NCBI GenBank assembly: GCA_013368795.1
Contig: JABFXX010000061.1
Location: forward strand, 1-43,487
Direction: 5' to 3'
DNA from: Kofleriaceae bacterium
GTDB taxonomy: Bacteria > Myxococcota_A > Polyangia > Haliangiales > Haliangiaceae
DNA length: 43,487 nt
The notes beneath the pieces were generated by a model that worked only from the letters and a program-made list of their open reading frames with translations, had not been told where the DNA came from and made no database searches. This document shows positions 8,726-17,583 of the stretch, one piece after another. A program made the position numbers and the translations under genes. Positions within the stretch are counted from its first letter, which is position 1. Every line of letters starts with the position of its first letter.

Positions 8726-11700
8726 TGGCGACGTGGCGGAGAAGGGCCAAGGTCACGTGGCGCTGGACCAAGCGGGTCGGCGTCGGCATCGGCGCGTTCG
8801 TGATGTTCGTCGCGTGCGTCGTGATCGGCGCGCTGCACACGCACTGGGGCCGCGAGAAGGTGCGCAAGGAGGTCGTCGCGCAGCTGCAGGCGGACTTCCC
8901 CGGCACGTCGATCGGCAGCCTCGACGGCAGCATCTTCGGCACGCTGACCGCGCACGACGTCGTGCTCGGCGCACGCGACGGCAAGCCGCTCGCGACGGTG
9001 AAGACGCTCGAGCTCGCGGTCGCGCTGCGGCCGATCGTCGGCAAGACGGTGCGCGTCGAGTCGATCGTCGCCGACGGCGTTGTCGTGTACGCGCGGCCGC
9101 TGCCGCCGGAGCCGCCGAAGCCACCGTCGCCGAAGCCGACCACGCCGAGCGAGCCATCGAGCTGGACGATCGATCTGCCGGCGATCCACGTGACGAACGC
9201 GCGCGTCGAGATTTCGAAGGAGACCGGCGTCGAGCGCATCGACGGCGTCGCGCTCGCGGGCTCGCTGTCGCTGAAGGCGGGCGTGCTGAGCGGCGCGGTC
9301 GCGGCGCAGGCGACGTGGCGAGGGCTGCCGGTGACCGCCGCGGCAGCGCTGCGCATGGACAAGGACATCGAGATCCCGTTCGCGAACGTGACGCTCGGTG
9401 GCGCGACGGTCGTCGCGTCCGGGGTCACCGTGCACGATCCGCTCGCGGTCGATGCCACGCTCGCCGTTCGCGCGCCGGGCTCGCTCGCGAAGGCGCTCGG
9501 CGACGTCGACCTCGCCGCGATGGATCTGCCCGGCGACCTCGTGCTTGCCGGCACGAGCCGCGGCGGTGCCGTCGAGCTGACCGGCACGCTCGGCGCGGCG
9601 CGCACGACGGTGCTCGGCTCGATCGATCTCGAGAAGCTCGCAGGCAGCGCGCTCGTCATCGCCGAGGCGCCTCAGTTCGCGCGCGGCACGGTCGTCGCCG
9701 CGATCGCGGGCAGCGCCGCCGGCCTCGACGGCCTCGTGTCCGCGGTCGGCGAGCGCGAAGGTGCGCACGTCACGTCGCTCGTCGCGGTCAGCGCGACGCC
9801 GGACAGTGCTCACGCGAGTGGTGTCGCCGCCGTCGACTCGCCGTACGGCCACGCCGACGCGCGGTTCGTCGCGGACGGCCCGCTGTCGCCGGAGCCGAAC
9901 CTCGTCGCGAGCGGCACCATCGACGGCAGAAAGCTCCACTATGACGATATCCGCCTCGGCGGCGCGGTCGTGCGGTTCGACGCGACCGGCCTGCCGGCGC
10001 GCCCGGTCATCGCATCGCGCCTCGAGGCGAAGTCGCTGCGCCAGGGCGATCTCGTCGTGCCGAGCGCGACGCTGGCCGCGACGACGACGCTCGACGAGAA
10101 CGCGATCGGCATCGACCTCGGTGCGCATCGGATCGTCGCCGCCGACGGCAGGGTGCTCGCCGGCAGCGGCGGCAAGGTGACGATCACCGACGGCAGCATC
10201 GCCGTCAGCGGCTTCCACACCGGCACCGCCGGCAGCGAGCTCACCGCCGACGCGCTGATCAACCGCGCGAACGACGACCTCTCGGGCCAGGTCATCGCGA
10301 AGAACATCGCGCTGTCGATGGTCGATCCGACGTATCGCGGCACGGTCGCCGCGAGGCTGAGCGTCGCGCGCACCGGCGGGATGTGGTCCGGCGGCGGCAC
10401 TGTCGACGCACGCGGCGTCCAGCTGCCGGAGCAGCCGAGCGTCGACGGCCACGTCGCGTTGAAACTCACGAATCGGCGCGTCACCGTCGACGGCACGGCG
10501 ACGAGCAGCATCGGCAAGGTCGAGATCGGCGTCGACGTCGTCGGGCCGCGTGACATCACCGACGCTGCCGCGTGGCGACGTCTGCAGCGTTCCGCGATCA
10601 CGCGCGCGCGCGTCGCGCTCTCCGGAATCGACGCGCACGCTGCAAATCCGCAGCTCACCGGCACGCTCGATGGCGAGCTGTCGCTGTCGGCGAACGACGC
10701 GCAGGGCGAGCTGCACGTCCGCGGCGTCGAGACGAGCGCCGGTACGATCACCGGTGACATCACGTTCGACGGCGGCGCCAACGGCACGATCGTCACGCAC
10801 GCGACCGCGACCGTCGCCGACCTCCCGCCCGCGACGGTCGACGCGACGATCTCCCTGCCCTCGCATCCGTTCGACGTGGTCGCGTGGAAGCAGCTCCGCG
10901 CCGATGCCTTGCGCGACGCGACGATCACCGGCGAGCTCGCCGTCGATCCCGCGCTGCTGGCGAAGCTCGGCATCGACGCGCAGATCAGCGGCAAGGCCGC
11001 GACCCGGCTCACCGTCGGCGCGGGCGCGCGCACCGCCGACCTCACGCTCGACGTCACCGGCGTGAAGGGCGAGGAGCTGCACGCGCCGGTCGATCTCCAC
11101 GCGTCGGCCCACGTCGACGGCCGCGGCGTCACCGGCAACGTGAAGCTCGCGAGCGGTGGTGTCGCCATCGAGATCGCCGGGAAGACGCCGCTGACGCTCG
11201 ACACGCAGCTCGACGGCAAGGAGCAGGCGACCGCGATCGACGCCTCGCTGAAGATCCCGCAGGTCGGCGCGCGCGAGCTGCTCGCGCTGATCGGCCGGCA
11301 CGACGTGCTGTCGGGCACCGCCAGCGGCAGCGCGACGATCTCCGGCACCGTCGGCCGACCGGAGCTTCACCTCGAGCTCGCGGCCGCCGACGTCGCGCTC
11401 GCATCGGCGACGAGCGCGAAGAAGCCGCCGAGGCTGCAGAAGCTGTCGGTCGACGCGCGCTGGGCGAGCGGCACCGGCCAGGTCGAGCTGATCGGCTACG
11501 AGGACGGCGGCCGCATGCTCAAGATCGCCGGCCACGGCGATGTCAGATCGCTCGAGACGATCGTCGCATCGATCGAGGCGGCGAACTTCGACATCGCGCC
11601 GATCGTCGCGTTCGCACCCGGCGCGCTCGGCGCAGCGCGCGGCACGCTCGACGCCGCGCTGACGATCAGGGGCCTCGATCCGCAGCGCGGTGACGTCCGC

Positions 11701-12858
11701 GGCGTGTTGCACCTCAAGGACGGACGCATGGCGCTGTCGCCGGAGCTCGGCACGATCCGCAGGACCGACATCAACGTCACCGTGATCAATCAGAAGGTGA
11801 AGGCGACGCTCGACGCGCGGCTCGGCGCCGGCTCGATCAAGGGCACCGCCGACGCGCAGCTCGCCGGCGGCATGCCGACATCCGCGAAGCTCGCGCTGAC
11901 GCTGTCGAAGATCTCGCCGATCGGCGCGATCCAGCCGGTGCTCGAGGCAAAGGTGAACGGCTCGTTCGCGCGCGTCGACAAGACGTGGACGGGCAAGCTC
12001 GCGATCCGCGAGGCATCGGTCTACGTGCCACCGGAGTCCGGCAACGACTTGCTCGGCGCGGGCGCGCCCGCCGACATGATCTTCGTCGACAGCGCGCCGG
12101 TCGCGCCGAAGAAGGGGCGCCGTCCGCCGAGCCATCCGTGGCTCTACGTCGACATCGACATCGAGCCGACGTCGATCGTCGTCGAGGATCCGGACTTCAC
12201 GTTCCGCGGCGAGGCGACGGGCCTCCTGAAGCTCACGTACGGCGACGGCATGGCGCTCGACGGCTCGATCTCGACGCAGACCGGCATCGCCGACATCTTC
12301 GGCCGCCGGTACCAGCTCGACCATGGCGTCATCGACTTCGACGACGGCACGACCGATCCGCGCCTCGACCTCAGGCTCGCGCACAACTTCAAGTCGCTGA
12401 CGCTGACCGTCGATATCCTCGGGCGGTCGAGCAACCCAGACGTCCGGCTGAGCGGTGACCCGGGCACCTACACCGAGGGCCAGCTGCTGTCGTTCCTCGC
12501 CGGTGCCGAGCCAGGCGACGATCCGAACACGACCGCGAACTCCGCGGTCCTCGGCGCCGCCGGGACGCTGATCAGCTCGCGCATCGGCCGCTGGGTCAAC
12601 AGCAACCTGCCGTTCAACATCCGGTTCGACACGCTGAACTACGAGGCGGCGACCGCGACCTCGAGTCGTGCAGTCCGCGTCGGCCTGCGCCTGAGCGACA
12701 AGCTGTTCGTATTGTGGCGGCAGCGTCTCGAAGCGCGCCCGGACGAGAATCCCGGAGAGGGACTGCTGGAGTACCAGCTCGCACCATGGGCGCTGATCGA
12801 AGGCACCGCCGGCCAGCGTGGCGGCGGCGCCGACCTGCTGCTGCGCACGCGCTGGTGA
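8725..12858 (+). CDS. tamB: Translocation and assembly module protein TamB
   Basis: The 1377-residue protein has a single N-terminal membrane anchor (about residues 17-37, after a basic segment) and a very long run of beta-strand repeats in the AsmA/TamB style, ending in the conserved TamB C-terminal domain (DUF490). The domain is recognisable from GRSSNPDVRLSGDPG, GEGLLEYQLAPWALIEGT and the terminal DLLLRTRW. A Pro-rich patch (PPEPPKPPSPKP) follows the first strand region. TamB proteins form a hydrophobic groove spanning the periplasm and work with TamA/TamL in phospholipid transport and outer-membrane protein assembly. The start codon overlaps the stop of the TamL-like gene, implying translational coupling. 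Length is typical of the family. The gene ends in tandem stops TGA-TAA. Confidence 0.92.
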   Translation: MATWRRRAKVTWRWTKRVGVGIGAFVMFVACVVIGALHTHWGREKVRKEVVAQLQADFPGTSIGSLDGSIFGTLTAHDVVLGARDGKPLATVKTLELAVALRPIVGKTVRVESIVADGVVVYARPLPPEPPKPPSPKPTTPSEPSSWTIDLPAIHVTNARVEISKETGVERIDGVALAGSLSLKAGVLSGAVAAQATWRGLPVTAAAALRMDKDIEIPFANVTLGGATVVASGVTVHDPLAVDATLAVRAPGSLAKALGDVDLAAMDLPGDLVLAGTSRGGAVELTGTLGAARTTVLGSIDLEKLAGSALVIAEAPQFARGTVVAAIAGSAAGLDGLVSAVGEREGAHVTSLVAVSATPDSAHASGVAAVDSPYGHADARFVADGPLSPEPNLVASGTIDGRKLHYDDIRLGGAVVRFDATGLPARPVIASRLEAKSLRQGDLVVPSATLAATTTLDENAIGIDLGAHRIVAADGRVLAGSGGKVTITDGSIAVSGFHTGTAGSELTADALINRANDDLSGQVIAKNIALSMVDPTYRGTVAARLSVARTGGMWSGGGTVDARGVQLPEQPSVDGHVALKLTNRRVTVDGTATSSIGKVEIGVDVVGPRDITDAAAWRRLQRSAITRARVALSGIDAHAANPQLTGTLDGELSLSANDAQGELHVRGVETSAGTITGDITFDGGANGTIVTHATATVADLPPATVDATISLPSHPFDVVAWKQLRADALRDATITGELAVDPALLAKLGIDAQISGKAATRLTVGAGARTADLTLDVTGVKGEELHAPVDLHASAHVDGRGVTGNVKLASGGVAIEIAGKTPLTLDTQLDGKEQATAIDASLKIPQVGARELLALIGRHDVLSGTASGSATISGTVGRPELHLELAAADVALASATSAKKPPRLQKLSVDARWASGTGQVELIGYEDGGRMLKIAGHGDVRSLETIVASIEAANFDIAPIVAFAPGALGAARGTLDAALTIRGLDPQRGDVRGVLHLKDGRMALSPELGTIRRTDINVTVINQKVKATLDARLGAGSIKGTADAQLAGGMPTSAKLALTLSKISPIGAIQPVLEAKVNGSFARVDKTWTGKLAIREASVYVPPESGNDLLGAGAPADMIFVDSAPVAPKKGRRPPSHPWLYVDIDIEPTSIVVEDPDFTFRGEATGLLKLTYGDGMALDGSISTQTGIADIFGRRYQLDHGVIDFDDGTTDPRLDLRLAHNFKSLTLTVDILGRSSNPDVRLSGDPGTYTEGQLLSFLAGAEPGDDPNTTANSAVLGAAGTLISSRIGRWVNSNLPFNIRFDTLNYEAATATSSRAVRVGLRLSDKLFVLWRQRLEARPDENPGEGLLEYQLAPWALIEGTAGQRGGGADLLLRTRW

Positions 12859-12879
12859 TAATCTCCGGGCTCGGGGGAT

Positions 12880-13722
12880 ATGGTCGAGACCATTCTCGAG
12901 TACCTGCGCGAGCCGCTCGTCACCCTGTCGGGCACGCCGGTGACGACGCTGACGCTGCTCGCCGCGATCGCGATCGTGATCGCCGCGCGCATCATCGCCG
13001 CGATCATCGGCCGCAGCATCGAGCGCATCCTCGAGGCGCAGGGCCTCGACCGCGGCATGCGCCACGCCGCGAACAAGATCACGCGCTACGTGATCATGCT
13101 CGTCGGCACGTTCGTCGCGATCGGCACGCTCGGCGTCGACACGAGCGCGATCATGGCGGGCGGCGCGGTGCTCCTCGTCGGCATCGGCTTCGGCCTCCAG
13201 AAGCTCGCCGAGAACTTCATCTCGGGCCTGCTCGTGCTGATCGAGCGGCCGATCAAGAAGGGCGACTTCATCGATGCCGGCGGCGTACTCGGCACCGTCG
13301 AGGACATCGGCCTGCGCGCGACGCGCGTGATGTCGCGCGATGGCGTCGCGGTGATCGTGCCGAATGCAAATCTGATCTCCTCGACCGTCATCAACTACTC
13401 GGCGCCGACCGCGGAGCGCCGGTTCCAGATCGACGTCGGCGTCGCCTACAGCACCGACCTCGAGGTCGCCCGCAAGGTGCTGACCGACATCGCCGACGCC
13501 GAGCCGATGGTGCTGAAGACGCCGACGCCGGAAGTCCGCTGCTACGGCTTTGGCGACAGCTCGATCCACCTCGTGCTGATCGTGTGGATCGCCGAGGCCA
13601 AGGAAGACCTGATTGTCGGAAGCAAGCTGAGGTTCGCCATCGACAAGGCGTTCCGCCAGCACGGGATCGTCATGCCGTTCCCTCAGCGCGAGGTCCACAT
13701 GGTCCCGCCCCGTGCCGCCTGA
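12880..13722 (+). CDS. Small-conductance mechanosensitive channel (MscS family)
   Basis: At 280 residues this matches the short MscS class: two to three transmembrane helices (about 20-45, 67-85 and the pore helix 90-120, VLLVGIGFGLQKLAENFISG), then the beta domain (GDFIDAGGVLGTVEDIGLRATRV, VIVPNANLISSTVINYS) and an alpha/beta C-terminal domain. The pore helix and the PNA/xVxNYS elements are family hallmarks. The protein should release solutes on hypo-osmotic shock across the inner membrane. It begins 21 bases after tamB, with GGGGGA just before the ATG at 12880, and is followed 12 bases later by the glycosylase gene, so it is very likely in one transcript with the Tam genes. Confidence 0.93.
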   Translation: MVETILEYLREPLVTLSGTPVTTLTLLAAIAIVIAARIIAAIIGRSIERILEAQGLDRGMRHAANKITRYVIMLVGTFVAIGTLGVDTSAIMAGGAVLLVGIGFGLQKLAENFISGLLVLIERPIKKGDFIDAGGVLGTVEDIGLRATRVMSRDGVAVIVPNANLISSTVINYSAPTAERRFQIDVGVAYSTDLEVARKVLTDIADAEPMVLKTPTPEVRCYGFGDSSIHLVLIVWIAEAKEDLIVGSKLRFAIDKAFRQHGIVMPFPQREVHMVPPRAA

Positions 13723-13734
13723 TAGACAACGTCC

Positions 13735-14967
13735 GTGGACACGCTCTCGGCGAAAGATGCACGCGCGGTCGCGCTCGCCGCGCAGGGCCTCGCCGCACCG
13801 CGGCCGGCGAAGGTCGACGCGCGCGCGATCAAAGGGCTCGTCGATCGGCTCGGCGTCGTCCAGATCGACTCGGTCAACGTGCTCGTCCGCGCGCACTACA
13901 TGCCCGCGTTCAGCCGGCTCGGCGCGTACGACCCGATGCTGCTCGATCGGCTGAGCCATCGCGCGCCGCGCGCGGTGTTCGAGTACTGGGGTCACGAGGC
14001 GTCGCTTCTGCCGGTCGCGCTGCACCCGCTGTTTCGCTGGCGGATGGCGCGCGCCGCCGAGAACGCGTGGGGCGGCATGCGGCGCATCGCGAAGCGCAAC
14101 CCTCACTTGGTCAGCGACGTGCTGTCCGTCGTCGCCTCGCATGGACCGATCGCGGCCGGCGAGATCGAGCCTGCGATGGAGGCGGCCGGCATCGTGCCCA
14201 AGAAGCCGATCAAGCGAGGCAAGGCGGGCTGGTGGGAGTGGTCGGATACGAAGAAGGCGATCGAGTTCCTGTTCTGGAGCGGCCAGGTCACGAGCGCGCG
14301 CCGCCGCGGCTTCGAGCGCCTCTACGATCTGCCCGAGCGCGTGATCCCGCAGACGATCATCGGTGCGCCGACGCCGACCGAGGCCGACGCGCAGCGAGCG
14401 CTCGTCGAGCGAGCCGCGCGTGCGATGGGCATCGCGAGCGAGGCCGACCTGCGCGACTACTACCGGCTGCCGCTCGCCGACGCGCGGCGCGCGATCGCAG
14501 ACCTCGTCGAGGAAGGCACGCTGAGCCGCGTCGACGTCGAGGGCTGGCGCAAGCCCGGCTATCTGCACCGGCGCGCGCCGGCACCGCCGAAGGTCGATCC
14601 GGATCGCGCCGCGCTGCTGTCGCCGTTCGACTCGCTCGTGTGGGCACGCGAGCGGACGCACCGGATGTTCGGCATGCACTATCGGATCGAGATCTACGTG
14701 CCACAGCACAAGCGCGTGCACGGTTACTACGTGCTGCCGTTCTTGCTCGGCGACGAGCTGGTCGCGCGCGTCGACCTCAAGGCGGACCGCGCAGCGGGCC
14801 TCCTGCGCGTGCAGTCGGCACACGCGGAGACGCATGCGGCCAAACCTCGCGTCGCAGCCGCGCTGGCCGGGGAGCTATCCCGGATGGCAGCGTGGCTCGG
14901 TCTCTCGGGCGTCGAGGTGACGCAGCGCGGAGACCTTGCACGAGCGCTCGCGAAGGTCGCTCGCTAG
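13735..14967 (+). CDS. AlkX/YcaQ-type DNA crosslink-repair glycosylase (HTH_42)
   Basis: The 410-residue protein belongs to the winged-helix YcaQ/AlkZ family that unhooks interstrand crosslinks and removes bulky alkylated bases. The catalytic motif is visible as Q43-I-D45 in VVQIDSVNV; the Q-x-D form is the one described for YcaQ-like housekeeping members, whereas Q-x-Q marks the self-resistance AlkZ group. Other family features are AVFEYWGHEASLLP near residue 85, LSPFDSLVWAR near 300 and the C-terminal Ala/Leu-rich domain. The start is a GTG at 13735 with no obvious Shine-Dalgarno, twelve bases after the channel gene. Its last four bases overlap the convergent gene at 14964. Function inside an envelope operon is unexplained. 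Confidence 0.9.
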   Translation: MDTLSAKDARAVALAAQGLAAPRPAKVDARAIKGLVDRLGVVQIDSVNVLVRAHYMPAFSRLGAYDPMLLDRLSHRAPRAVFEYWGHEASLLPVALHPLFRWRMARAAENAWGGMRRIAKRNPHLVSDVLSVVASHGPIAAGEIEPAMEAAGIVPKKPIKRGKAGWWEWSDTKKAIEFLFWSGQVTSARRRGFERLYDLPERVIPQTIIGAPTPTEADAQRALVERAARAMGIASEADLRDYYRLPLADARRAIADLVEEGTLSRVDVEGWRKPGYLHRRAPAPPKVDPDRAALLSPFDSLVWARERTHRMFGMHYRIEIYVPQHKRVHGYYVLPFLLGDELVARVDLKADRAAGLLRVQSAHAETHAAKPRVAAALAGELSRMAAWLGLSGVEVTQRGDLARALAKVAR

Positions 14968-15317
14968 ATCCGGCTGCGATCGCTGCCGGAGATCTTCACG
15001 AGCTTGTTGTAGATGCCGACGAGCATGAACGTCGGCGCGAGCTGGCCGACGAGGATCGCCGTGTGGTTCTTGCCGGCGATCCGCAGGCCGAACGCGCTGG
15101 CGATCGACGCGCCCGCGAGCGCGAGCCACGTCGACGACGGCAACATCGCGCTGACGCGCTCGATCTTGCGGGTCAGCTGACCTTCCTTGCGGCTCTTGAC
15201 CTGTGCGGTCTTGCCGAGCTCGTCGAGCTTGCCTCCGACGGTGTGGCGTACGCCGTCGACCTTCTCTTTGAGATTCAGCCCGAAGTCCGATAACGGACGC
15301 TTGCTGAGGGTACCCAT
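14964..15317 (-). CDS. Small two-helix membrane protein, unknown function
   Basis: The 117-residue protein has a charged, partly helical N-terminal half (FGLNLKEKVDGVRHTVGGKL, a second segment RKEGQLTRKIERV) and two membrane segments (about 60-80 and 86-108: STWLALAGASIASAFGLRIA, HTAILVGQLAPTFMLVGIYN). No signal peptide is present. AGGAGG lies seven to eight bases before the ATG at 15317, a strong start. Its stop TAG shares the palindrome CTAG with the stop of the glycosylase gene. I know similar small proteins in myxobacterial genomes only as hypothetical. Confidence 0.82.
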   Translation of the reverse strand: MGTLSKRPLSDFGLNLKEKVDGVRHTVGGKLDELGKTAQVKSRKEGQLTRKIERVSAMLPSSTWLALAGASIASAFGLRIAGKNHTAILVGQLAPTFMLVGIYNKLVKISGSDRSRI

Positions 15318-15467
15318 CGAAATCCTCCTTACGCCCTAAGGGTGCAGCGCATGTGCCGCCAGCCTCGTCGTTTCACTGGTGCTGCCCTCGAAAAGTCAAC
15401 GCGATCGGTCGCGGCGGCATGCTCGACTGCACTTCGAGTAGGTACATCCGTTGCTTCCTCCTTCGGG

Positions 15468-16925
15468 ATGAAGCGTGCACGGCTCCTAACGGCAGCAGGG
15501 ATCGCAGGCACGGGCGCACTGGCCGCGGCGATCGGCGCGCGAATCGTGCGCAAACGCCGCGCTGCGCGCCAGGCGATCTGCACCGACTTGCACGCTCCCG
15601 ACGAATGCGCGGCCATTCACCGCCGCAAGGTCGAGCGCATCGCGGCACAGCTGCGATCTCACGATGGCAGCCGGCCGGTGTCGCTGCGCAAGAAGGCGCC
15701 GCCGCACCAGGTCCCCAAGGGCGGCGACCTGCGCCGGCGCGACGGCAAGATCGACATCTCGGATCTGACGCAGATCGTCACGATCGATCCGATCGCTCGC
15801 ACGTGCACCGCCGAGTCGGGCGTGACGTTCGTCGATCTCGTGGCGGCGACGCTCCGCTACGGCCTCGTCCCGATCGTCGTGCCGGAGCTCAAGACGATCA
15901 CGATCGGCGGCGCGGTCTCCGGCTGCTCGATCGAGTCGATGTCGTATCGCTACGGCGGCTTCCATGACACGTGCCTCGCGTACGAGGTCGTGACCGCAAA
16001 CGGCGAAGTCCTTCATTGCACGCCGGACAACGAGCACGCGCTCGTGTTCCAGATGGTGCACGGCTCGTTCGGCACGCTCGGCATCCTGACGAAGCTCACG
16101 TTCCAGCTCGTGCCCGCGGCGCCGTTCGTGCGCGTCGAGTACGAGACGTACAGGAGCGTGCTCGAATATCAGGCCGCGATCCGCAAGCACTACGAGATGC
16201 AGGACGTCGACTTCATGGACGGCATCCTTCACACGCCGAACAAGCTCGTGCTGTGCGTCGGCCGTTTCGTCGAGAAGGCGCCGTACACGAGCAAGTACGA
16301 CTGGACGAAGGTCTACTACCAGAGCACCGGAACGCGAACCGAGGACTACCTGACGACGCCTGACTACTTCTTTCGCTACGACCGCGGCGTCACGAATGTC
16401 CATCCCAGGTCGTTCGTCGGCCGGCTCCTGTTCGGCAAGCTGATGGACTCGGGCACGACGCTGCGCCTCGCCGACAAGCTCAACTTCCTGTTCAAGAGCG
16501 ATCGGCCGACCGTCATCCTCGACGTGTTCCTGCCGTTCTCGAAGGTCGGCGCGTTCCTCGACTGGTACCAGCGCGAGGTCGGCCACTTCCCGCTATGGGC
16601 CGTGCCCTACAAGCGCGTCCGCGACTACGAGTGGCTCGACGAGAGCTTCTACGCAGGCATGCAGGACACGCTGTTCCTGGACATCGCGATCTACGGAATG
16701 GAGCAACCCGAGGGCAAGAACATCCACCGGATGATCGAGGAGAAGCTTCGAGAGCTCGGTGGGATCAAGACCCTCATCTCGCACAACTACTATTCGAAGG
16801 ACGAGTTCTGGTCGATCTGGAACAAGCGGAACTACGACCAGGTCAAGGCGATCACAGATCCGCGTAACGTGTTCCGCGATCTCTACTCGAAGACCTGTCG
16901 CGCTGCGATGGGACTGCCCGGCTAG
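15468..16925 (+). CDS. Membrane-anchored DHCR24-like FAD-binding oxidoreductase
   Basis: From the ATG at 15468 the protein is 485 residues, opening with a membrane anchor or signal-anchor (LLTAAGIAGTGALAAAIGAR) and a basic stop-transfer RKRR. The body has an FAD_binding_4 (VAO/PCMH-type) domain: IVTIDPIARTCTAESGVTF, GGAVSGCSIESMSYRYGGF near residue 147 and HGSFGTLGILTKLTFQLVP. Spacing and wording follow 24-dehydrocholesterol reductase (DHCR24/seladin), including a fingerprint SYRYGGFHDTCLAYEVV and a C-terminal LWNKR/YDQVKAITDP region. It may reduce a sterol or isoprenoid double bond, but the substrate is unknown. The frame extends to 15342, but that region has no coding character, so I prefer 15468. 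Confidence 0.85.
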   Translation: MKRARLLTAAGIAGTGALAAAIGARIVRKRRAARQAICTDLHAPDECAAIHRRKVERIAAQLRSHDGSRPVSLRKKAPPHQVPKGGDLRRRDGKIDISDLTQIVTIDPIARTCTAESGVTFVDLVAATLRYGLVPIVVPELKTITIGGAVSGCSIESMSYRYGGFHDTCLAYEVVTANGEVLHCTPDNEHALVFQMVHGSFGTLGILTKLTFQLVPAAPFVRVEYETYRSVLEYQAAIRKHYEMQDVDFMDGILHTPNKLVLCVGRFVEKAPYTSKYDWTKVYYQSTGTRTEDYLTTPDYFFRYDRGVTNVHPRSFVGRLLFGKLMDSGTTLRLADKLNFLFKSDRPTVILDVFLPFSKVGAFLDWYQREVGHFPLWAVPYKRVRDYEWLDESFYAGMQDTLFLDIAIYGMEQPEGKNIHRMIEEKLRELGGIKTLISHNYYSKDEFWSIWNKRNYDQVKAITDPRNVFRDLYSKTCRAAMGLPG

Positions 16926-17242
16926 TTGCGCGATCAACGCACGTGTAGCGGATCGGCTCAGTCGATGCCGCGACAGGCAGGCTCGTCCTGGCCCTCGTCT
17001 TCGATCCACCGAGCGACTGCGGCACAACGTTCGTCGACCACACGCCGTTCGCGCAACGTGCGCTTGATAGGTTGCGTGTCTCGAGTGTTGCGCTGCTGAC
17101 GTTCCTGCTTCTCGCTCATGGCTGCGGCAAGGTGCAACCGGTGTGCTTGCCCACAGCTCGACGGTCCGAGCGGTTCCGCTCCTCGATACGAGCGTGCATG
17201 CACGTCGTGCGATCCTGCGCACCAGAGTGTAATCCTCGCCAC
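16926..17242. other. Intergenic stretch with only one weak small ORF
   Basis: This 317-base gap lies between the oxidoreductase and the DUF3332 gene. It holds a 53-codon minus-strand frame (listed separately) and a TGTAAT hexamer at 17228-17233 close to the downstream ATG. I see no RNA gene, mobile-element end or convincing hairpin. Confidence 0.5.
16958..17119 (-). CDS. Possible 53-residue charged protein
   Basis: The frame encodes MSEKQERQQRNTRDTQPIKR followed by a basic/acidic tail that ends ACRGID. Unlike shadow frames it uses Lys, Glu and Gln freely and starts with a plausible ATG, but there is no clear Shine-Dalgarno and no homologue I recognise. It faces the oxidoreductase gene convergently. 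Confidence 0.3.
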   Translation of the reverse strand: MSEKQERQQRNTRDTQPIKRTLRERRVVDERCAAVARWIEDEGQDEPACRGID

Positions 17243-17485
17243 ATGAAGCGACTCGCTCCTCTCGTCATCGCATCCATGCTCGCGACCTCGGCCGGTTGCT
17301 ACGGCAGCTACGGCGCATTCAACGCCCTCCATAAATGGAACGGGCACGCGACGGATAACAAGGTCGCGAACTCGGCCATCCATTTCGGCCTCTGGGTGCT
17401 GCCCGTCTATCCGCTCGCGCTCCTCGGCGACTGGGTGATCTTCAACAACATCGAGTTCATCACCGGTAACCCGGTCTTTCGCTGA
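17243..17485 (+). CDS. DUF3332 family small lipoprotein
   Basis: The 80-residue protein has a signal peptide with lipobox SAGC (Cys19) and the signature body of DUF3332: CYGSYGAFNALHKWNG, then VANSAIHFGLWVLPVYPLAL and the end FNNIEFITGNPVFR. The central hydrophobic stretch is a likely membrane helix. Family function is unknown. The in-frame open region extends up to 17072, where another hydrophobic run occurs, but alignment to the family places the start at 17243. A TGTAAT hexamer ends nine bases before this ATG, which hints at a very short leader. A hairpin follows the stop. Confidence 0.85.
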   Translation: MKRLAPLVIASMLATSAGCYGSYGAFNALHKWNGHATDNKVANSAIHFGLWVLPVYPLALLGDWVIFNNIEFITGNPVFR

Positions 17486-17488
17486 GCG

Positions 17489-17511
17489 GATTCGCGCGCA
17501 CGTGGCGAATC
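17489..17511 (+). terminator. Hairpin just after the DUF3332 stop codon
   Basis: GATTCGC pairs with GCGAATC across a nine-base loop, starting four bases after the TGA. No T-run follows. A third partial copy of the stem sequence (GATTCGC) occurs about 60 bases downstream, so it could also be a binding site. Confidence 0.35.
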
Positions 17512-17583
17512 TGAGCGAATTGACCGCGTGAGCGCGCCGATTCGCGTGGTTTGCGCGGTCTTGCGTTTGCAGACGTGCGCCGC

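Noticed and set aside
8695-14835. A 2046-codon open frame on the minus strand
   Set aside because: It lies antisense to the TamL/TamB/MscS/AlkX genes, has Arg/Asp/Ala-dominated composition and no domain; GC-rich codon bias removes stop codons from this antisense phase.
15342-15467. 42-codon extension of the DHCR24-like protein
   Set aside because: The extension lies in the divergent promoter region and does not resemble a leader peptide; the membrane anchor starts at 15468.
17072-17242. N-terminal extension of the DUF3332 protein with a second hydrophobic, Cys-containing start
   Set aside because: Family length and the lipobox at Cys19 fit the 17243 start; the extension has Arg/Ser-rich non-coding character.
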